This document shows, piece after piece, positions 37,259 to 51,200 of a stretch of 64,000 nucleotides of DNA. The notes under the pieces are model-generated. The model was not told where the DNA came from, ran no database searches, and saw only the letters and a program-made list of their open reading frames with translations. The position numbers and the translations under genes were made by a program. Position 1 is the first letter of the stretch; the number at the start of each line of letters is the position of its first letter. The DNA comes from Dioscorea cayenensis subsp. rotundata (taxonomy: Eukaryota > Streptophyta > Magnoliopsida > Dioscoreales > Dioscoreaceae), in the NCBI RefSeq assembly GCF_009730915.1, contig NC_052474.1, positions 2,701,501-2,765,500 on the forward strand. The letters are read 5' to 3'.

Positions 37259-40200
37259 TCAGGAGATTCTTCCAAAGTCCTTTCTTGAATGATATGATGG
37301 TAGAGTCGTGGCAATTGGATGTGCAGCTCTTCGACCTACAATATAATTACATCCATTAAAGTGTTGTAACAACATCTTCCACCAAACAAACATTTGGAGT
37401 AATCATCTTATAACAAAACAGATGCCGTGCACTTGTGTACATGTATAAACACCTGATCATGGCACTTCCATAAGATGAATGCTGACACTAACTCAGGGAA
37501 CTGACAAGGTGAATAAGGATTCACTCACTTCCACTTCCAGGAAAATAAATAAATAAATAAACGAAATGCTTTTAAAGAAGCTTTGCTCAACTTAATTGAA
37601 ATAAAAGTGCCTTTTTCATGTCTCTTGCAGCAAAAATGAAAATAATTAAGTTTGAAGAACCAAAATTAGTAATCAGTTGTAGAATACGCATCCATATCAA
37701 CTGAGGTTAGCACATGAAGAAGAAAGCATACCCCAGGCATTGCCATTACCCAATAAACTGGTGTGTGGACTATGTGAATCAGCCAGGCCATAGTTGGAGT
37801 GGGAGTGCTGGCTGGCTTGAGGAGTGCACTCACCATGCAAGTTAGCTGAGTACATGTGGTTAACGCTGTGAGCAGATTGCTGCCGAAAGCGACTGGGGGA
37901 GTTCGGTTGAAAATGAGATAACCAGCCATGGCCTGTATGCGCATCATGGGTAGATGGTGGGCTGCCATCACACACAGAATATTCTGGAATCCTTCCGTCT
38001 GTTCTGTAATAAGAAGATAAATAATAACATAAGAACCATTATAAGTAAAAATTAAACATGATATATTACAAGTTAACATCCAGCTATGAACTTTCACACA
38101 CAAGAAAATATCAACTTGAAAAATTTATTCCAAACATGATCACAGCAAGTGAAATTGATGGCTGTGATGTCCAAAGATATTATCAATCACTATCCATGCA
38201 TATACCGTCAGGCCAAATGTTTAATAATCACCTAGTGCACAAACTCTTAGCATCTCTGGTCAATTTGAACGGGCATCTACTTGACATTTTACAATTCAGT
38301 CACAAAAGTGAAGCTTGCACATAAAGAAATTTATTAAATAAACAACATGCAAATTCAAGTCAACATTCTTTACCAACTGATGCCTTAACTATTGGCACAT
38401 TATTATAAATAATCCACTAAAGCAGTATTGCAGCACACTCACCCCTGTAACTTTAAATGAATGCATGGACATGATGTAGGCATCTTGTAATAAAGCAAAA
38501 TATACAAGGGATAGTTATTATGTAAAGCAATCATACAGTACTCTGAAAAAGTCAAAAGGCAAGTCATGTTTCAAGTTGTTTTTACATAAAAAGGGATTTG
38601 GAGTAGCAACTAATGTTATCCTGACAAAGCCATCTTTTTCTGAGCTGCAAAAAATATTTTACAAATGACATATGAGACATCAGAGAATCAGTCTCTGAAA
38701 TGTTTACAAATATTTTACAAATTCAGGACTTGTCAAATAAATATCCATTTTTGATCCAGGGCAGGATGATTAACCGGCCGAGATCATATGCCATGTCTTT
38801 CTTATTGAAGAAAACTGCATTGAAATCTATACAAGCTCAAATGTAGTCTATGGAAATCATGCTGATGCTATACGAGATAAAAGCAGATTAAAAAAATTAT
38901 CAATTTGAGAAAATTCAAGGTTGAAGTAAAGAACTACTGAATAACTAAAGTATATATCTAAATAGTGCAGAGTATGGCCTGAACCTGTGAAGCATAATAC
39001 TGAAGCAAACTGATCTTTCAGTTTTTAGTTACACATAGGATAATATAGTTGAGACATTGACATTAAATAATATTTTATAACCAACCACTTGAATGATGAT
39101 TATAGAAAGTAATTCCGAACAAATAAGCCACCTGTACATGTATACTTCAATAAAAATATGTCAGATACCTCTGATTTGAAGAACTGAAATTTGAGGATCT
39201 ATGGGCCTGCATGTGGCCATGACTCAATTGATTAGCTGCACTAGGTCCAATTCCAGCATCAAATGCATCAATAAAGCGAGCATTATCAGCAAGCCTAAGG
39301 GATAGGGAGCTGACTTCTGAGTCATCCTCTTCTAGAAGGAGGTCATCACTGGAATAAGAATCAAGAAAACAAACATAAGAGGCAATATAGAGTGAATTTA
39401 TTTATTTATTTATTTTTATTTTTTTGACAAGAAGAACAGACAGTCCGAAGGCCCTGCTAAATCGTCAAGGGCGTGCACAAGCCTCGGTAGAGCAAGTGGG
39501 GGCGGGGCCCACGCACACATGGGCGTTGGGACCACCCGCACACAACCACCGCTCACATCTCCCAAAAATGTGCCCTCAGCTGAAAATCAAACTCTCACCA
39601 CTCGGTGAAGAGCTCTATCGGCGACCCGTATACCAATAGACCATTTGGTCGTTGGCTATAGAGTGAATCTATTCTGTAATCATAATAGAAGAAACCACCA
39701 GAAGCTGCAAACTGAACTAACTAGCAAATCAAGAGGACATCCTATTGTTCCGAACACATCACATTAAATGTAGCCATCTTCAATTTTAGAAAACACAAAA
39801 GGAACCCAGAAAATGTCCAAATCTTATAAAATTGATAAAAACATTATCGAGAAGAATGGGTGATGAAAGAAATAGCCATCCCCTGTTAAGCAAACAACTA
39901 CCCAAGCATGAAAGCAGAAGAACTTACATAAAAATACTACCTTAAAGCTCTGGCTCTGCTAAAAGACAGGAGGCCACTATGTTCAACCAGTAATCAAGTA
40001 TTGAAGGAGCAGAAAACAATCTAGCAAAAGTAAAAAAGTAATCCTAACAAGGAAAAACAGGTAAAAACTCAAAAAAAAGGGTAGCAAGTGAGCTTCTTCT
40101 GAAGAAAACCAGAAGATACCCTTCAATACCGGGAACAAATATATTTGCTTATAGAATTCTTACTCAAAAATATGGTTCTAGTTTTTATCTATAATATCTG

Positions 40201-43200
40201 CAGCAATGTGTCATTCTATGCTAAAATGGGAGATTTTCCCTATCCATAAGGTCTCTATGTTGTTCATGGCTTGGCAATATGAGAACATAAATCCAGAATG
40301 AAAGTAGATGTCATAATAAACATGGCACGGCCTCTTACGAACCTGTAGTTAGGATCCCAATCAGCAGGATTAAGTGCTGATGAGCTGCTTTCAGGCTTCT
40401 CACACAGTAGTTCTTGATTGTGCACAAATGTATGAGATGCAGTGAAATTATGGTAAGTGGTTGTAGTTGGACCAGAAGATAATACAGTTCCACCACTCCT
40501 TTGTTGCCTCCAGTTAGAGAAATTAGAAGCTGAATATGAAGTGTGAGAAGTATGCTCCCGAGAATAAGTATCAGGGTAAATAGAAGTACTGCCATCAATA
40601 TGATGACCATGCCATTGTTGTGAAGCATTCTCATGAGGTTGCATATGCAAAGTTCCAGGGGTGCCCCAACTTCTCCTCCTGTTATATTGGCCAATGGCAA
40701 CCGCTTTGCCAAGTGGGGAGCCATGACTGCTGCCTCTAGCAGGCGAAGTGGGGCCATACTTCCCAGGAGAAACAGTTGAGATCTGCAATTGGGACGTTGG
40801 TGGAGTAAACTGGGAAGGGCTTGCTCCCAGAGACATCGGAGCGATATTCCCAGTAGAAGGGCTCACACTAACACTATTTCCATGAGAAAATGGGTGTCTA
40901 CGTCTGCCATCAGGGCTTACTCCCAGAAGAGAACCTCCAACTTGTGCATGAATGCTCAAGCCATGACCAATTTGAGGGTAGCATGTGTAATTGCCGTTAA
41001 CATCACCATGGCTCCCATAGCTACCAGCAAGGCCAACATTATCATTATAGCTACCGTGGCTTCCCATGCTACCATAACTACCATAAGAAAAAGGAGCCAT
41101 CTGAAAATGAGGACTATTCTGTGGAACACATCTGTTGAGGCTTAAAACCTGGCAGGTCCAAAAACCTTTATAACCAACACGCATCAGGAAAGGCATAGCA
41201 AGATAGACATGGCTAAATTTGCTTGAATTACCTAAGCAATGATGCATTGAAACAAGCACAAAGAAACTTCAAACCTTCTGGTTATAACTTAAAACAGAAA
41301 GTTGAAAATTGTATGGAAATTACAAACTGACCTGAGGTGACAGCCCAGCAGCATGCCAATGCCCCCCTACGGGATTGTGATCCACTGTAATAGTATGCAT
41401 GACAGGCTAAAATACAAAAGTGTTAGGCAGAGTATTTCATTTACCTGTTTTAAAAAGCATTTCAAGATTGTCAAAGCACCTTTATCTTTGTACATCATTA
41501 ATGCACCCAAAAGTGGTCAAACTTGCACACATAATGTTTGCAAAATAAAACATTAAAAAGTTTTTTATTTTCAGAAAAGGATAAAACCCTGATGAATCCA
41601 CAGACTGCATTAAACGATAATAATTAGTCTAGAAAATAAAGACAAGGAAGCATATAAAATGAAGACCATCTGGACATACAGTTCAAATAAATGAACTTAC
41701 AATATATGGAGTCTGTCAAGCAGACTTATGCGGGTTTGCAAAATGAAAATTGAGTATTATATATGAGCAAAGAATCTTAACTAATCCACATGCCACATCA
41801 GAATATGACCAAATGATAAGTCTATCAAATGGATAAAGATGGACGCACATAATTAATGGAGAGGATCTTCCCACAAGTTCAAATAAGAGAGAACTTACAA
41901 TACGTGGGGTCTCTGAAGGAGGCTCATACGGGCATGAAAAAGGTTCACCAGTAACAAACGGATGACGTGAAGCCTGTGTGCAATGGCATATACACAGGTA
42001 AATTTTTTCATCACAAAAAGAGCCAACAATAGCTAATGTAGACCAACACCAGCAGGAATAACAACACAAATTAGTAACCTGCCAAGGTGACCACCGCTTC
42101 TTTGGATCAAAATGCACGAGACCTCTCAAAAAATCAATCAGAGCCAAGCGAGTTAGCTTTTCTGTGACGCCATAATGACACAATGGAGAATACAGTCAGA
42201 TTAAAATAGTCAAAACAAGAAGAGAGATAATTAATTATATTTAAATGGGGCCATGAGTACTCAACCAACCTTTGGAAAGTTCATCTTCAGACAAATTCTT
42301 CCTGTATGGATAATTAACAACTATATCCTCGAGCTTTATGAAATTAAAATATCGTTTTCCTATCAGAGGTTTTTCTGATTCCCGCTGAATTAAATTAAAC
42401 AACAATTGATAAAAGAAAGAGTCAGAATCAAGAGAATAAGAAAAATCTATCTGAAAAATGGCAAAACTTACAGCTTCATACTCTTCTTCACCTAAAACTC
42501 TGTAAGCACTCATGTTTCGCTTGCAAGCTTCATCATCCTTCGCATGGTAGATGCTCCCAACCTTCTTAAAGAACTTGCTGGCATTTTTAGCTTTCCAAAG
42601 CAGATCATCAGGTGGCTGTGCACTGCAGGTTAGAAAAACAATTGCAAACCATGTAACTGAGTGAATGTAGCTACAAGCTCAAAAAGGGAAGATACTTACA
42701 TCAAGCATGTTGTTAGATGCATGTAATTACTTGTAGAAATGCCTTAAGACCTCAAGGCATTTCACATGCACCTAACTTCACAACATACATCAAAAGTATT
42801 CACTTTGAAGTTCAAACAAACTGGGTACAGTCATGAAGATTTAAACGAATGATATTTTCAACTAAACAAAAGCTTAATTATGAACATTCCAAAAGATTAA
42901 ATAAAAGTATTCCAAAATCAAATTTAACAACTTACGTGCTAGATCATTTACAGCTTTACTTCCATGTAGCATTGTATCAGGAATAACCAATTAATAAAAT
43001 CATGCTATCAGATAATTGAAATAAGAACAGCTCAGTGAGAAAATGACAGCATACCCAAGAGTCTCAATCATCCTTATGAGAAGATCATATTCTGAAGCTC
43101 CAGGAAATAGAGGTAACCCTAAAAATAGTTCAGCAACAATACATCCAAATGACCACATGTCAATAGCAGTCGTGTATCTGAAAGAATGTTAAGCATAAAC

Positions 43201-46200
43201 TTAAGCTTACTCATCATTTTGATCTAGTTTTGTAAATAAAAGTACACAGTTTGGTTGCTTGGAAAAAAAAAAATCTTCATATAAATCAACCACCATTTGT
43301 GATTTATTACCACAAATACTTGGGAAAAAAACTATTGAGAAGATGCATACCAGGATGCTTTGGACAAAAATACATCAATACTTAAGAAAAAAGAAAAATG
43401 ATTAGGATACGCGCAGCCAAGGAGAACCTCCGGAGACCTGTAATACCGGCTCTGTAACAGAAAATGGAAAAAAGAACAAATTCAAGTAGCAAGAGAAGTC
43501 ATATGATTATGAATGTCAAAAGTTATAAGAATCAAAGAAAACCAAATGTTGAAAGTTAAACGCCAATCAGTAAAGTCAACCTGAATGTACGAATAAACTG
43601 TCCGTCCCTCCATGCACGCTGAGCCAAAATCAATCACTTTTATTTTTGTTGGCTTCACACTGTCAATTAGCAAGAAACTTAAATTTTAATGAACATATAA
43701 TGCAGCAAACTATGCCTTCCAAATAATTATTATCCATTACTCACGCTGTTGAAATAAGAATGTTTTCTGGCTTCAAATCACAATGTATGATGTCAGCCTC
43801 CCTCATTACAACTAATGCATCCAAGATCTGCAATCATCAACATCATAAGAACAAGAACAACAACACATAAATGAATTAGGTAAACTACAGGTTATTGATA
43901 GGGCATACACACTGGAATATAAGTATCACCTGTTTTGAGAACATTTGGACGATGCTCAATGACAACCCTTTGAAATGGTTCATTTTCATAAGCTCAAATC
44001 TGAAAGCAGCCAATTTAAAACACAATAAACATGCTTGTTTCATTCAAAAAAGTGGATGGAAAAAAAAAACTTGATACAACTGATATCCAATGTCAGAAGT
44101 TCTTTTCTTACAGATTATTGCCTAGCATTTCAAACGTGATGCATAAATGACGTTGAAACACAAAATAATCAAGGATTCTGACAATGTGATGCTTATCAAC
44201 AGGATCAAACTCATTCAGCTGCAATTCAGTAAATAAGAGTTAACAAGCATAACAAAGTTCCTTTGTAATGGCAATGGACCCATTAAAGGAAATACATTTC
44301 AATTACCTTGCTCAGGATGGCAACTTCTACCAGTGCTTGTTGGTAAAAAGCAGGCTGATTTTTAATAATCTTGACGGCAACAAAGCTGTTGGTTTCCGAT
44401 ACCCAACACTTGGCAACTTGTCCAAAAGTCCCTTGACCAAGCATATCTTTGACAATATATCTGCAACACAAAAATCTTCCAAATTGTCATATTCTTCAAG
44501 GTGATCATGTGCCTTATGATTAAACAGATGAACAACAGAGAAACATCTTGACCCAAAAGAAGCCTTAACCAGATAACAAAAAAGAGGTAACTGAAAATAT
44601 AAATAACACGCAACTAATAACAAAAAAAAGAGAGAAGTAACCCAAATAATAACTTATTTCAGGAATAACCTTTGTTTTGACTCTGAATTCACCAGTTCCA
44701 AATTTGCATGCAGGATCAGATCAGAATTAACATTATCAAACCCATCATTTAGCACTCCTGCTGATGGATTTGTAAGAAACCGCCTAGGATTTAATGCATC
44801 TGAATACTTGAAGTTTGGATTGCATAATTGGTATGTGTAAATTATGTCCCTAGTTAATCTTGCAACCATCTGCACGAATATGGATAAGTCATAAACATGA
44901 AAAGGAAAAAAACAACAATGATATACATTAAGATCCTGCATCAAATTGACAGAGAAATTCAAAATGACCAGCATGAAATCAGCAACAAGTCTTACACTTG
45001 CTTCTAAACTAAAATAAGAACTAAGAAATAGTCTAAATCCAACAATCTATACACACACACACACACACATATATATATATGTAATTGCAATCCAATGCAT
45101 GTAGTGAATATAGATCCATGTGTGTGAAGGGCCCAAAAAAAAAAAAGACTATCTAAAATTTCAAAAATAGACCCCACTGATGATCTTGGAAAGTGTCAAC
45201 TCAAGCACTCTAGTTCCAAAACAAACTCTGTGATTATCATGATGTCACCCACTTTCTCATAAAAAATAGTTACACCATATCCAAAATTACAATCTCACTA
45301 CCAAAATGATACATTCCCATGAGACAGACTATTTTATCACAGAAGCCGATCCGTTATTTAACTCAATCCAAAGTTTTATGGAATGTTAAACATAACCTCA
45401 AATTGTTCATTATTTACTAGGCCTACCTCTAAATGTGAAGACTTCAAAAATTACATCACCCAGTATAATGGTCATCAATGCATAAAAGTTCTAGAAACAT
45501 AGAAAGAGGGATATCAATCCCTATCAAAGAATCATAATTCATGAGTAACTAAGAACGAGAACAAACAAAATACATATGACATAAACAATAGGGAAAAGCA
45601 TATGATTAAAACTCTTTGATCTGTATGACCAGCTACTGTGATACACCAAGATCTATGGGTCAAAGTGTAAAACACAACATATTTTCACTGTTTTACTCAG
45701 CATCTAGACCAAATTAATCAAGCTCTGAGCACTATCAGATCTTCAACCTCTAAACCCAAATTATTCCTTAGCTTAAATAATAAAAAAAAAAATGATACTT
45801 TATTCAAGGAACTTTAAATTGTTTCGAGGACCTGAGACCACATGCACACTGTCTTATATCACACCGATAGATCGTGAACAACACTAATCCCTCGATCCTT
45901 TTAACAGAAAGAAAGTAACACATGCTCATTTTAATCTTATAAATTAAGCTTGGAAATTTAGAAGGAAATCAAGTGGGTATAAGCATCGGCCAATTTACAT
46001 GGATAAGGGGTAAAGCTAAGCATCCTCAAAGCAAGAAGTCATTCGCGGGCTACGCTAATTAGAAATTCAGCTTATCTAGTATCATAAACCAGTATCCTTC
46101 AACTAGACAACCCCCCAATTCCAGATTTTCTTAAACAAGTTGCTAAATACTAGTTCGTTTTTGAACATTTAATAATTTACATTAGACAGGAGCAACTTAA

Positions 46201-46598
46201 AATCAATATCCTTGGCTTCATTCTTAAGATCACTAACTGAACGGTATCTAGAAGTTTCGACTTTAACTCACCAAGTCCACATGATCCAAACTAGAAGGCC
46301 AAGCTTGAGAACACGAGGGAATCAAAGAAATCAATTCAAATAAAGTCACTTTCCAATCCTATTACCGCACTTCAACACTGCAAGAGATATTTACAAGAAA
46401 AGCACAAAGGAAAAAAAGAAGATAAAAGCATACAGGCATCCCCACGACTACGCGCAAAGACCTAGATTTCAGAGACGACTCGCCAGAAGACCGGAACCCC
46501 TTGAACGGCCGGAACGCCCCTTCACGCGGCTGCGACGGTGAAGCTGAACCCGACGGCCTACGCACCAAGTCCCCACCCCCCGATCCGTCCTCCTCCAT
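37259..46598 (-). CDS. YAK1: YAK1-type dual-specificity kinase (DYRK family)
   Basis: Ser/Thr/Tyr kinase of the DYRK family; plant YAK1 acts in TOR and ABA-linked growth control. Eighteen coding exons in transcript order: 46598-46434, 44869-44670, 44460-44307, 44218-44112, 43999-43930, 43827-43745, 43659-43581, 43451-43411, 43177-43055, 42622-42472, 42384-42270, 42161-42079, 41973-41899, 41406-41332, 41148-40343, 39348-39169, 38003-37732, 37335-37259. Total 951 residues, near the known plant length. The kinase domain begins about 123: GQGTFG loop, VAVK with Lys152, catalytic loop HCDLKPEN with Asp249 (HCD in place of HRD, normal for this family), DFG at 270-272, and activation-loop YSY at 282-284 before SRYYRSPEV. 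The C-terminal half is long and disordered, rich in Gly, Ser, His and Tyr. Intron 1 is about 1.56 kb. Intron 15 carries a SINE. The start has an in-frame acidic, Gly-rich head. Confidence 0.95.
39386..39668 (-). mobile_element. SINE in a YAK1 intron, with 12-bp target-site duplication
   Basis: Read on the minus strand, the element starts at 39656 with GCCAACGACC, has an A box TGGTCTATTGG, a B box region GAGTTTGATT, and ends TTCTTGTC followed by an A/T-rich tail. The word TATAGAGTGAAT is present at 39386-39397 and again at 39657-39668, flanking the element. It lies in the intron between exons 40343-41148 and 39169-39348, in the same orientation as the gene. It belongs to the same family as the copy at 7899-8109. 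Confidence 0.9.
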
Positions 46599-46869
46599 CG
46601 CCCTAACACCGTCTGATCAACAACCCACCGCCATCCAAAGACTCCAACCCCAAAACCCCTCGCCCTATGTCTCCTCCCCAGACATCCGATGCAATCAATC
46701 CAACACTAAGTAGATCGATCGCAACATTGCTAGGGATAAAGACCGATGAATGATACGATCACGAATCGAAGAGAATGGTTAGGGCTAGGGTTAGAGTTTC
46801 ACCAAGAAGAAGAAGAAGAGGAATTTGGGATTGGAGAAGCTTCGCGGTTCAGGGCCGGTGCCGGTATCG

Positions 46870-47000
46870 GGCCGGTCCCTTTTATATCCTTTCTCCACCT
46901 CCGGTTCCCTTCTCTCTCTCTTTCTCTCTCTTTCTCTCTCTTCATTCTTTCCTTTCTTCTTAATTACCCTTTTTATATACTCTCTCTCTCTCTCTCACTC
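46870..47000 (-). promoter_or_regulatory. YAK1 promoter: TATA candidates and pyrimidine-rich tracts
   Basis: Minus-strand TATATAAAA at 46979-46971 and a second ATATAAAAG at about 46886-46878 lie 280-380 bases upstream of the ATG. CT tracts (GA on the coding strand) at 46909-46942 and 46980-46996 flank the first. A G-box CACGTG at 47557-47562, inside CACGTCACGTGAC, is further upstream and could respond to ABA or light factors; that is inferred. Confidence 0.5.
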
Positions 47001-47814
47001 GCTCCTCAGCCCTGGTTCACCTGCTCCAAAATCCTAAACGCACCCAGAAAGGACACTCAAATATTGACTCGTATGTTTAAGTGTATCAGAACTTGGAGGT
47101 TGTCTGGCTACTGGTCGGGTTTTGAGTTGGTGTGGATTTTTTATTTTTTATTTTTTTATTTTCTCAAATACTCATTGTTATAAATAAGGGAATGAAATCC
47201 GAAAGTAATAATTAATGTGATTTTTCATGATTTTCGGGGGACTATCTTTGGAAGGAGGAGCTGACCGTTGGATTTAATCGGACGGTAGAGCGAGTAGATT
47301 GTGTCTCTGGATTTATCGTTTTGAATGATGATCATGGAATCCGGTTAGAGTGATTCGGCCGTTAGATGAGGATCGAACGGTGTAGGATGTTTGAGTCTTG
47401 GATTTGAGGGAGTTGCCAGCTGGCAGTGGCCGGCTTGGGTATGAGGACAAAGTAAGGAAGCGCAAGGGGAACGGATGGGTGACACTTGGCCACTGTTGGT
47501 GGAGAGATCAGTGGACCCCGCCGGGTGGCGGGTCGCACCGTAGTGCACATGCACGTCACGTGACATTCCACATATAATACCGTTTTCGGATGCCACGTCA
47601 TCAACTCCCGGTCCCAGTGGTGCCATCATCCACAAGAAAACTTAAACACTATAATAATAATAATTATTATTATTTTTATTATTAGAGATAATGGTCTAAT
47701 AAAAATCTTATATTAGTTAACCTTAGCTTAAATAATTGGTGATTTCTAGAGTGAAAAATTATAGCACACATTCAATAAAAAAAATCAAAATTTCAAAATA
47801 AATACAATAGTGTC
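47001..47814. promoter_or_regulatory. Upstream region of YAK1
   Basis: Gene-free. Holds the G-box at 47557-47562 and a second ACGT-type word (CACGTCAT, about 47594). No exon supported. Confidence 0.4.
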
Positions 47815-48058
47815 AACCATCGGAAAACCCAATGGTATAACACCAAAATATAAAACAAAGATCATGGGTTCAAATTTCTCCCCCAACAGTACTGTTCTTT
47901 GTACTGTTCATACACTGTCTATCCGGGATTCCCATACTATTATTTATATTATATATATACTGTACATTTAGGTTCCAGTGTTGTTTGGTACTGCTTATAT
48001 TCATAAAAAATGGCGCTTGTCGTCTATTATTCAATAAATAAATAAATAAATAAATACA
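47815..48058 (+). mobile_element. SINE, fuller copy of the family at 21031-21194
   Basis: The head has an A-box-like CCAATGGTATAAC at about 47829-47841 and a B-box-like GGGTTCAAATT at about 47866. The body shared with 21031-21194 follows, and a simple AAAT repeat tail ends at about 48055. Target-site duplication not resolved. Confidence 0.65.
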
Positions 48059-48259
48059 AAAGCAGTTTTCTTTTGTCAAGATTGGATTATTTATGAACTG
48101 AAAACTATGTGCTAGTTACCTTGGCAATATCCATAAGGTCTTGAAACATGCAAAATATTGCTAATTATGTTGTATTTAGTTAAATGATCATCACAATGGA
48201 TTTGAAAAGGAGAAGAATTACAAGGTGGTATGCTTAGCCACATTTCTCTTGATACACTC

Positions 48260-51200
48260 CTACATGGACCCGGCCGTGACTGTGATGATAGTACTGGCCT
48301 TCTTATTCAAGAAGTGTTTCTTGGAGGTTTTAGTAGAGATGGTGTGGCAAATCCGGCCGTCGACAGTGTTCATCTGATCAATGAGTGAACGTTTGATGTT
48401 TCCAGGTGGTGTTTCAGTGATTCCGGCAAGGTAAACATCCGATGAGAAGTCGAACTTCAATGTGGCAATGGGAGTGGTAGGCTTCTTCAAGTCATCCTCT
48501 TGCAAGATATCTCCTATTCTAGAAAGTATGCTGAATGCTAAGCTCACAAGGACCCTGGAATATGCTTCCACAATGGAATGCCCCACATCCTGCACTCAGT
48601 AGAGAAAAGGAGAATTCGGCATTGTTAAGAGTAAACCAATGATTTCGAAGATAAACAAATGTAAAAAAATGTTAAGATAAATTTTGATATTGAAATTGAA
48701 GAGATGGCATGGATTGGCTTACCTTGTTGTTTCTGACCTTGGTGAGATCGATGAAGGTTTGAGGTAAGTTGGGAAATCTCGTCTTTAGGAGACCAATAAG
48801 CATTTCAGCCTTTTCGATTGCCATTTCCATGTTTTCGAGTTCTGATCCAAGCCCTTTCTTGAAGTACCACGGGTAACGTACAGGGGCTCTCTTGTTTGAG
48901 TCTTCTGAGATCTTGTGTTTCCATGCGAAAACCGCAGCCTCTAATCGGTTGACAGTTTCTAGTACACAATGCTCACTTTTCAAGTTGAGAGAAAGCATAA
49001 TGTCCTCAACGGAGCCGAATTCTGCTGTTATTGCATGGTAAAGATCTTCGCCCAAGCTTGCCTTTGCTGACTGCAAACAAACAATGCATCAGTTCATGCA
49101 AAACTGGAAATCGCCAATCTTGATTTGTCATCATAAAATGCAGGGATTGAGAGAGATTTTTGCTTACCTTCCTAAGGGCATCTTTGACAGAAACTGGAAT
49201 TGGCATTTGAAGCAACACTTGTTCATTAATGGATTTAGCAGCCTTGAGGACCTGATGCACCAGTTTCCCCTGGAAGCCAAGCCTTTTCCGTTGGGATGCA
49301 GAAAGTCCAGATTCAGGTACTCGAGGTGACGGCAGCCACCATTTCTTGCTAGGCATGCTGACAGCACTCCGGTCTCGCCCGTCAGCTTTGTTGCCTTCTT
49401 CCGCATACCAGAACTCTGTATCTACCATTGCGTCCAATACATCCTGCAGAGTATTTCACGAAAGAGACCTATAGCCGTAAGAATAGATGTTTTTAAGAAC
49501 TTTGAGGGATAAAATGCCAGAATATCTCCCCATTCCTCATTTCTTGAGCAACAAATAGAATTTTGACAGTATTGGTAACTTACAATGAGCATACTGTCCA
49601 GCTTCTGAAGTGCTGGAAGATTGACATAAACATCTGAACGAGCTTTGGTGGTCATAATCTGCAGCAGAAACCAGAAAAAGAAAAATGTGAATGTTATAAG
49701 ATGATGCTAGTTTGCAGATCCTCAGACTTAAGTACCTCCAACATCCGACCATTGGCACCATTTTGTTTTGCAGGAACCAACTCAACCATATAGTTTGTCG
49801 GGGAAAGTAACCAGTCCATTTCTCTCTGCCACCTGCTCTTTCTCTCTTCTGCCAAAGGCTCCAATTTCCACAGCTCTCCAAAAACAGATACTGAACATAA
49901 GAGAGTTATGTAAAATGAAGTTAAGCCGGAATAGGATATGCAAAAAAAAAACGAGCAACGTAAAACTAAAATAGAAAATATTTTTCATGAAACTAAAAGC
50001 ATACACCGCTGTAAATACAAAAGTTATTTTTGTGGCCAATAATCCAGTATGAATGTGACTTCAGACAGAGAGTCTAATAGCATACACTGTGATCTGTTTT
50101 ATTTTCTAAATCTGCACATAAGATATGCAAATGAGATCACATCATTTAAGTGTTCCAGATAAACATTAAAGTGCAGGTAAATTTGACCTGGTAGGATACA
50201 TTTAGCTTTAACCATACTGTTGTATCAGACAATGCATCAATCTGTTTAAAAAAGGCAAGCAGATTAACAAGTACCTGAGAGGCTTGTGATGGCATTGGAC
50301 AAGGCTAAGGCAGTGCTAATCCCACGAACCCCTCCAGAAACATCTTCACCAAGCAATAGCTTTGCAAACACCTCCTTCATGGTATCAACATCAGACAGGC
50401 ACATTGCATGAGTAACATGCTGAGACTTCCCTTTTAAGCAGAGATGATGGAGGCTGCGAAGGCTGTCCCATTCACAAAGGGGTAGGTCCTCCTCCGGCTT
50501 ACTTGGCATGACGCATTGAGAAGAGAAGGAGGACCATAAAGCATCTTTGCTAGAGGAGCAGCTCGAGTCATCCTCATCCAATGAATCAGCTGTGACACAA
50601 CCATCAGCCCCGCTCATGCTGCTGCTGCTGACACTGGCATTATAGGAGCAGCTGTTGAGGATGCAACTCTCAAGGCCATTATATGTAACTACTCCTGCAT
50701 TATTGCAATAATTTACATCTTTTTCAGTGTGTGAGGAAGGTGGTCGGTGTCAATTCTCACAAAGCCTAAAAGCAGCAAAGCAATCTTAAAGCACCCACTG
50801 ATCAGAAATAGCGGGCCACATAGCAAGACCAAAAGTGCACCCACTGAACCATATCATACCATAATCACTATGTATGTTTATACAAAAATGCCAAATTGTC
50901 CAGAAAAATAGAACACCACTTGATAGTTCATGGTAATTCAGAATAACTGAAGACAAAGTATTCATCAATCATGGTAATTCATGTTGATTCAACGAATCAA
51001 ATGCACTTGATAATGCACATGAAATAGGATTAATACCATCTTTTAAAACCAGGCTTATTACTAGTTTTCTCAAGTCTAGGAACAACAATAAAATCTGATA
51101 CTTAGGCAGTTAAATCATCAATAACTGGCTGTGAGTAGACAGACTTGTGACTTTGTTCCCCACCTAACAAACTCAATGCCTGAGTTTAAATCTAGTAAAC

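Noticed and set aside
40264-41259. A single-exon protein of 331 codons on the minus strand
   Set aside because: Only 41148-40343 is exon 15 of YAK1. The first residues before 41148 and the last after 40343 come from introns.
46746-47183. Plus-strand frame of 145 codons
   Set aside because: It is the reverse side of the YAK1 leader and promoter. The Ser/Leu/Phe content comes from CT microsatellites.
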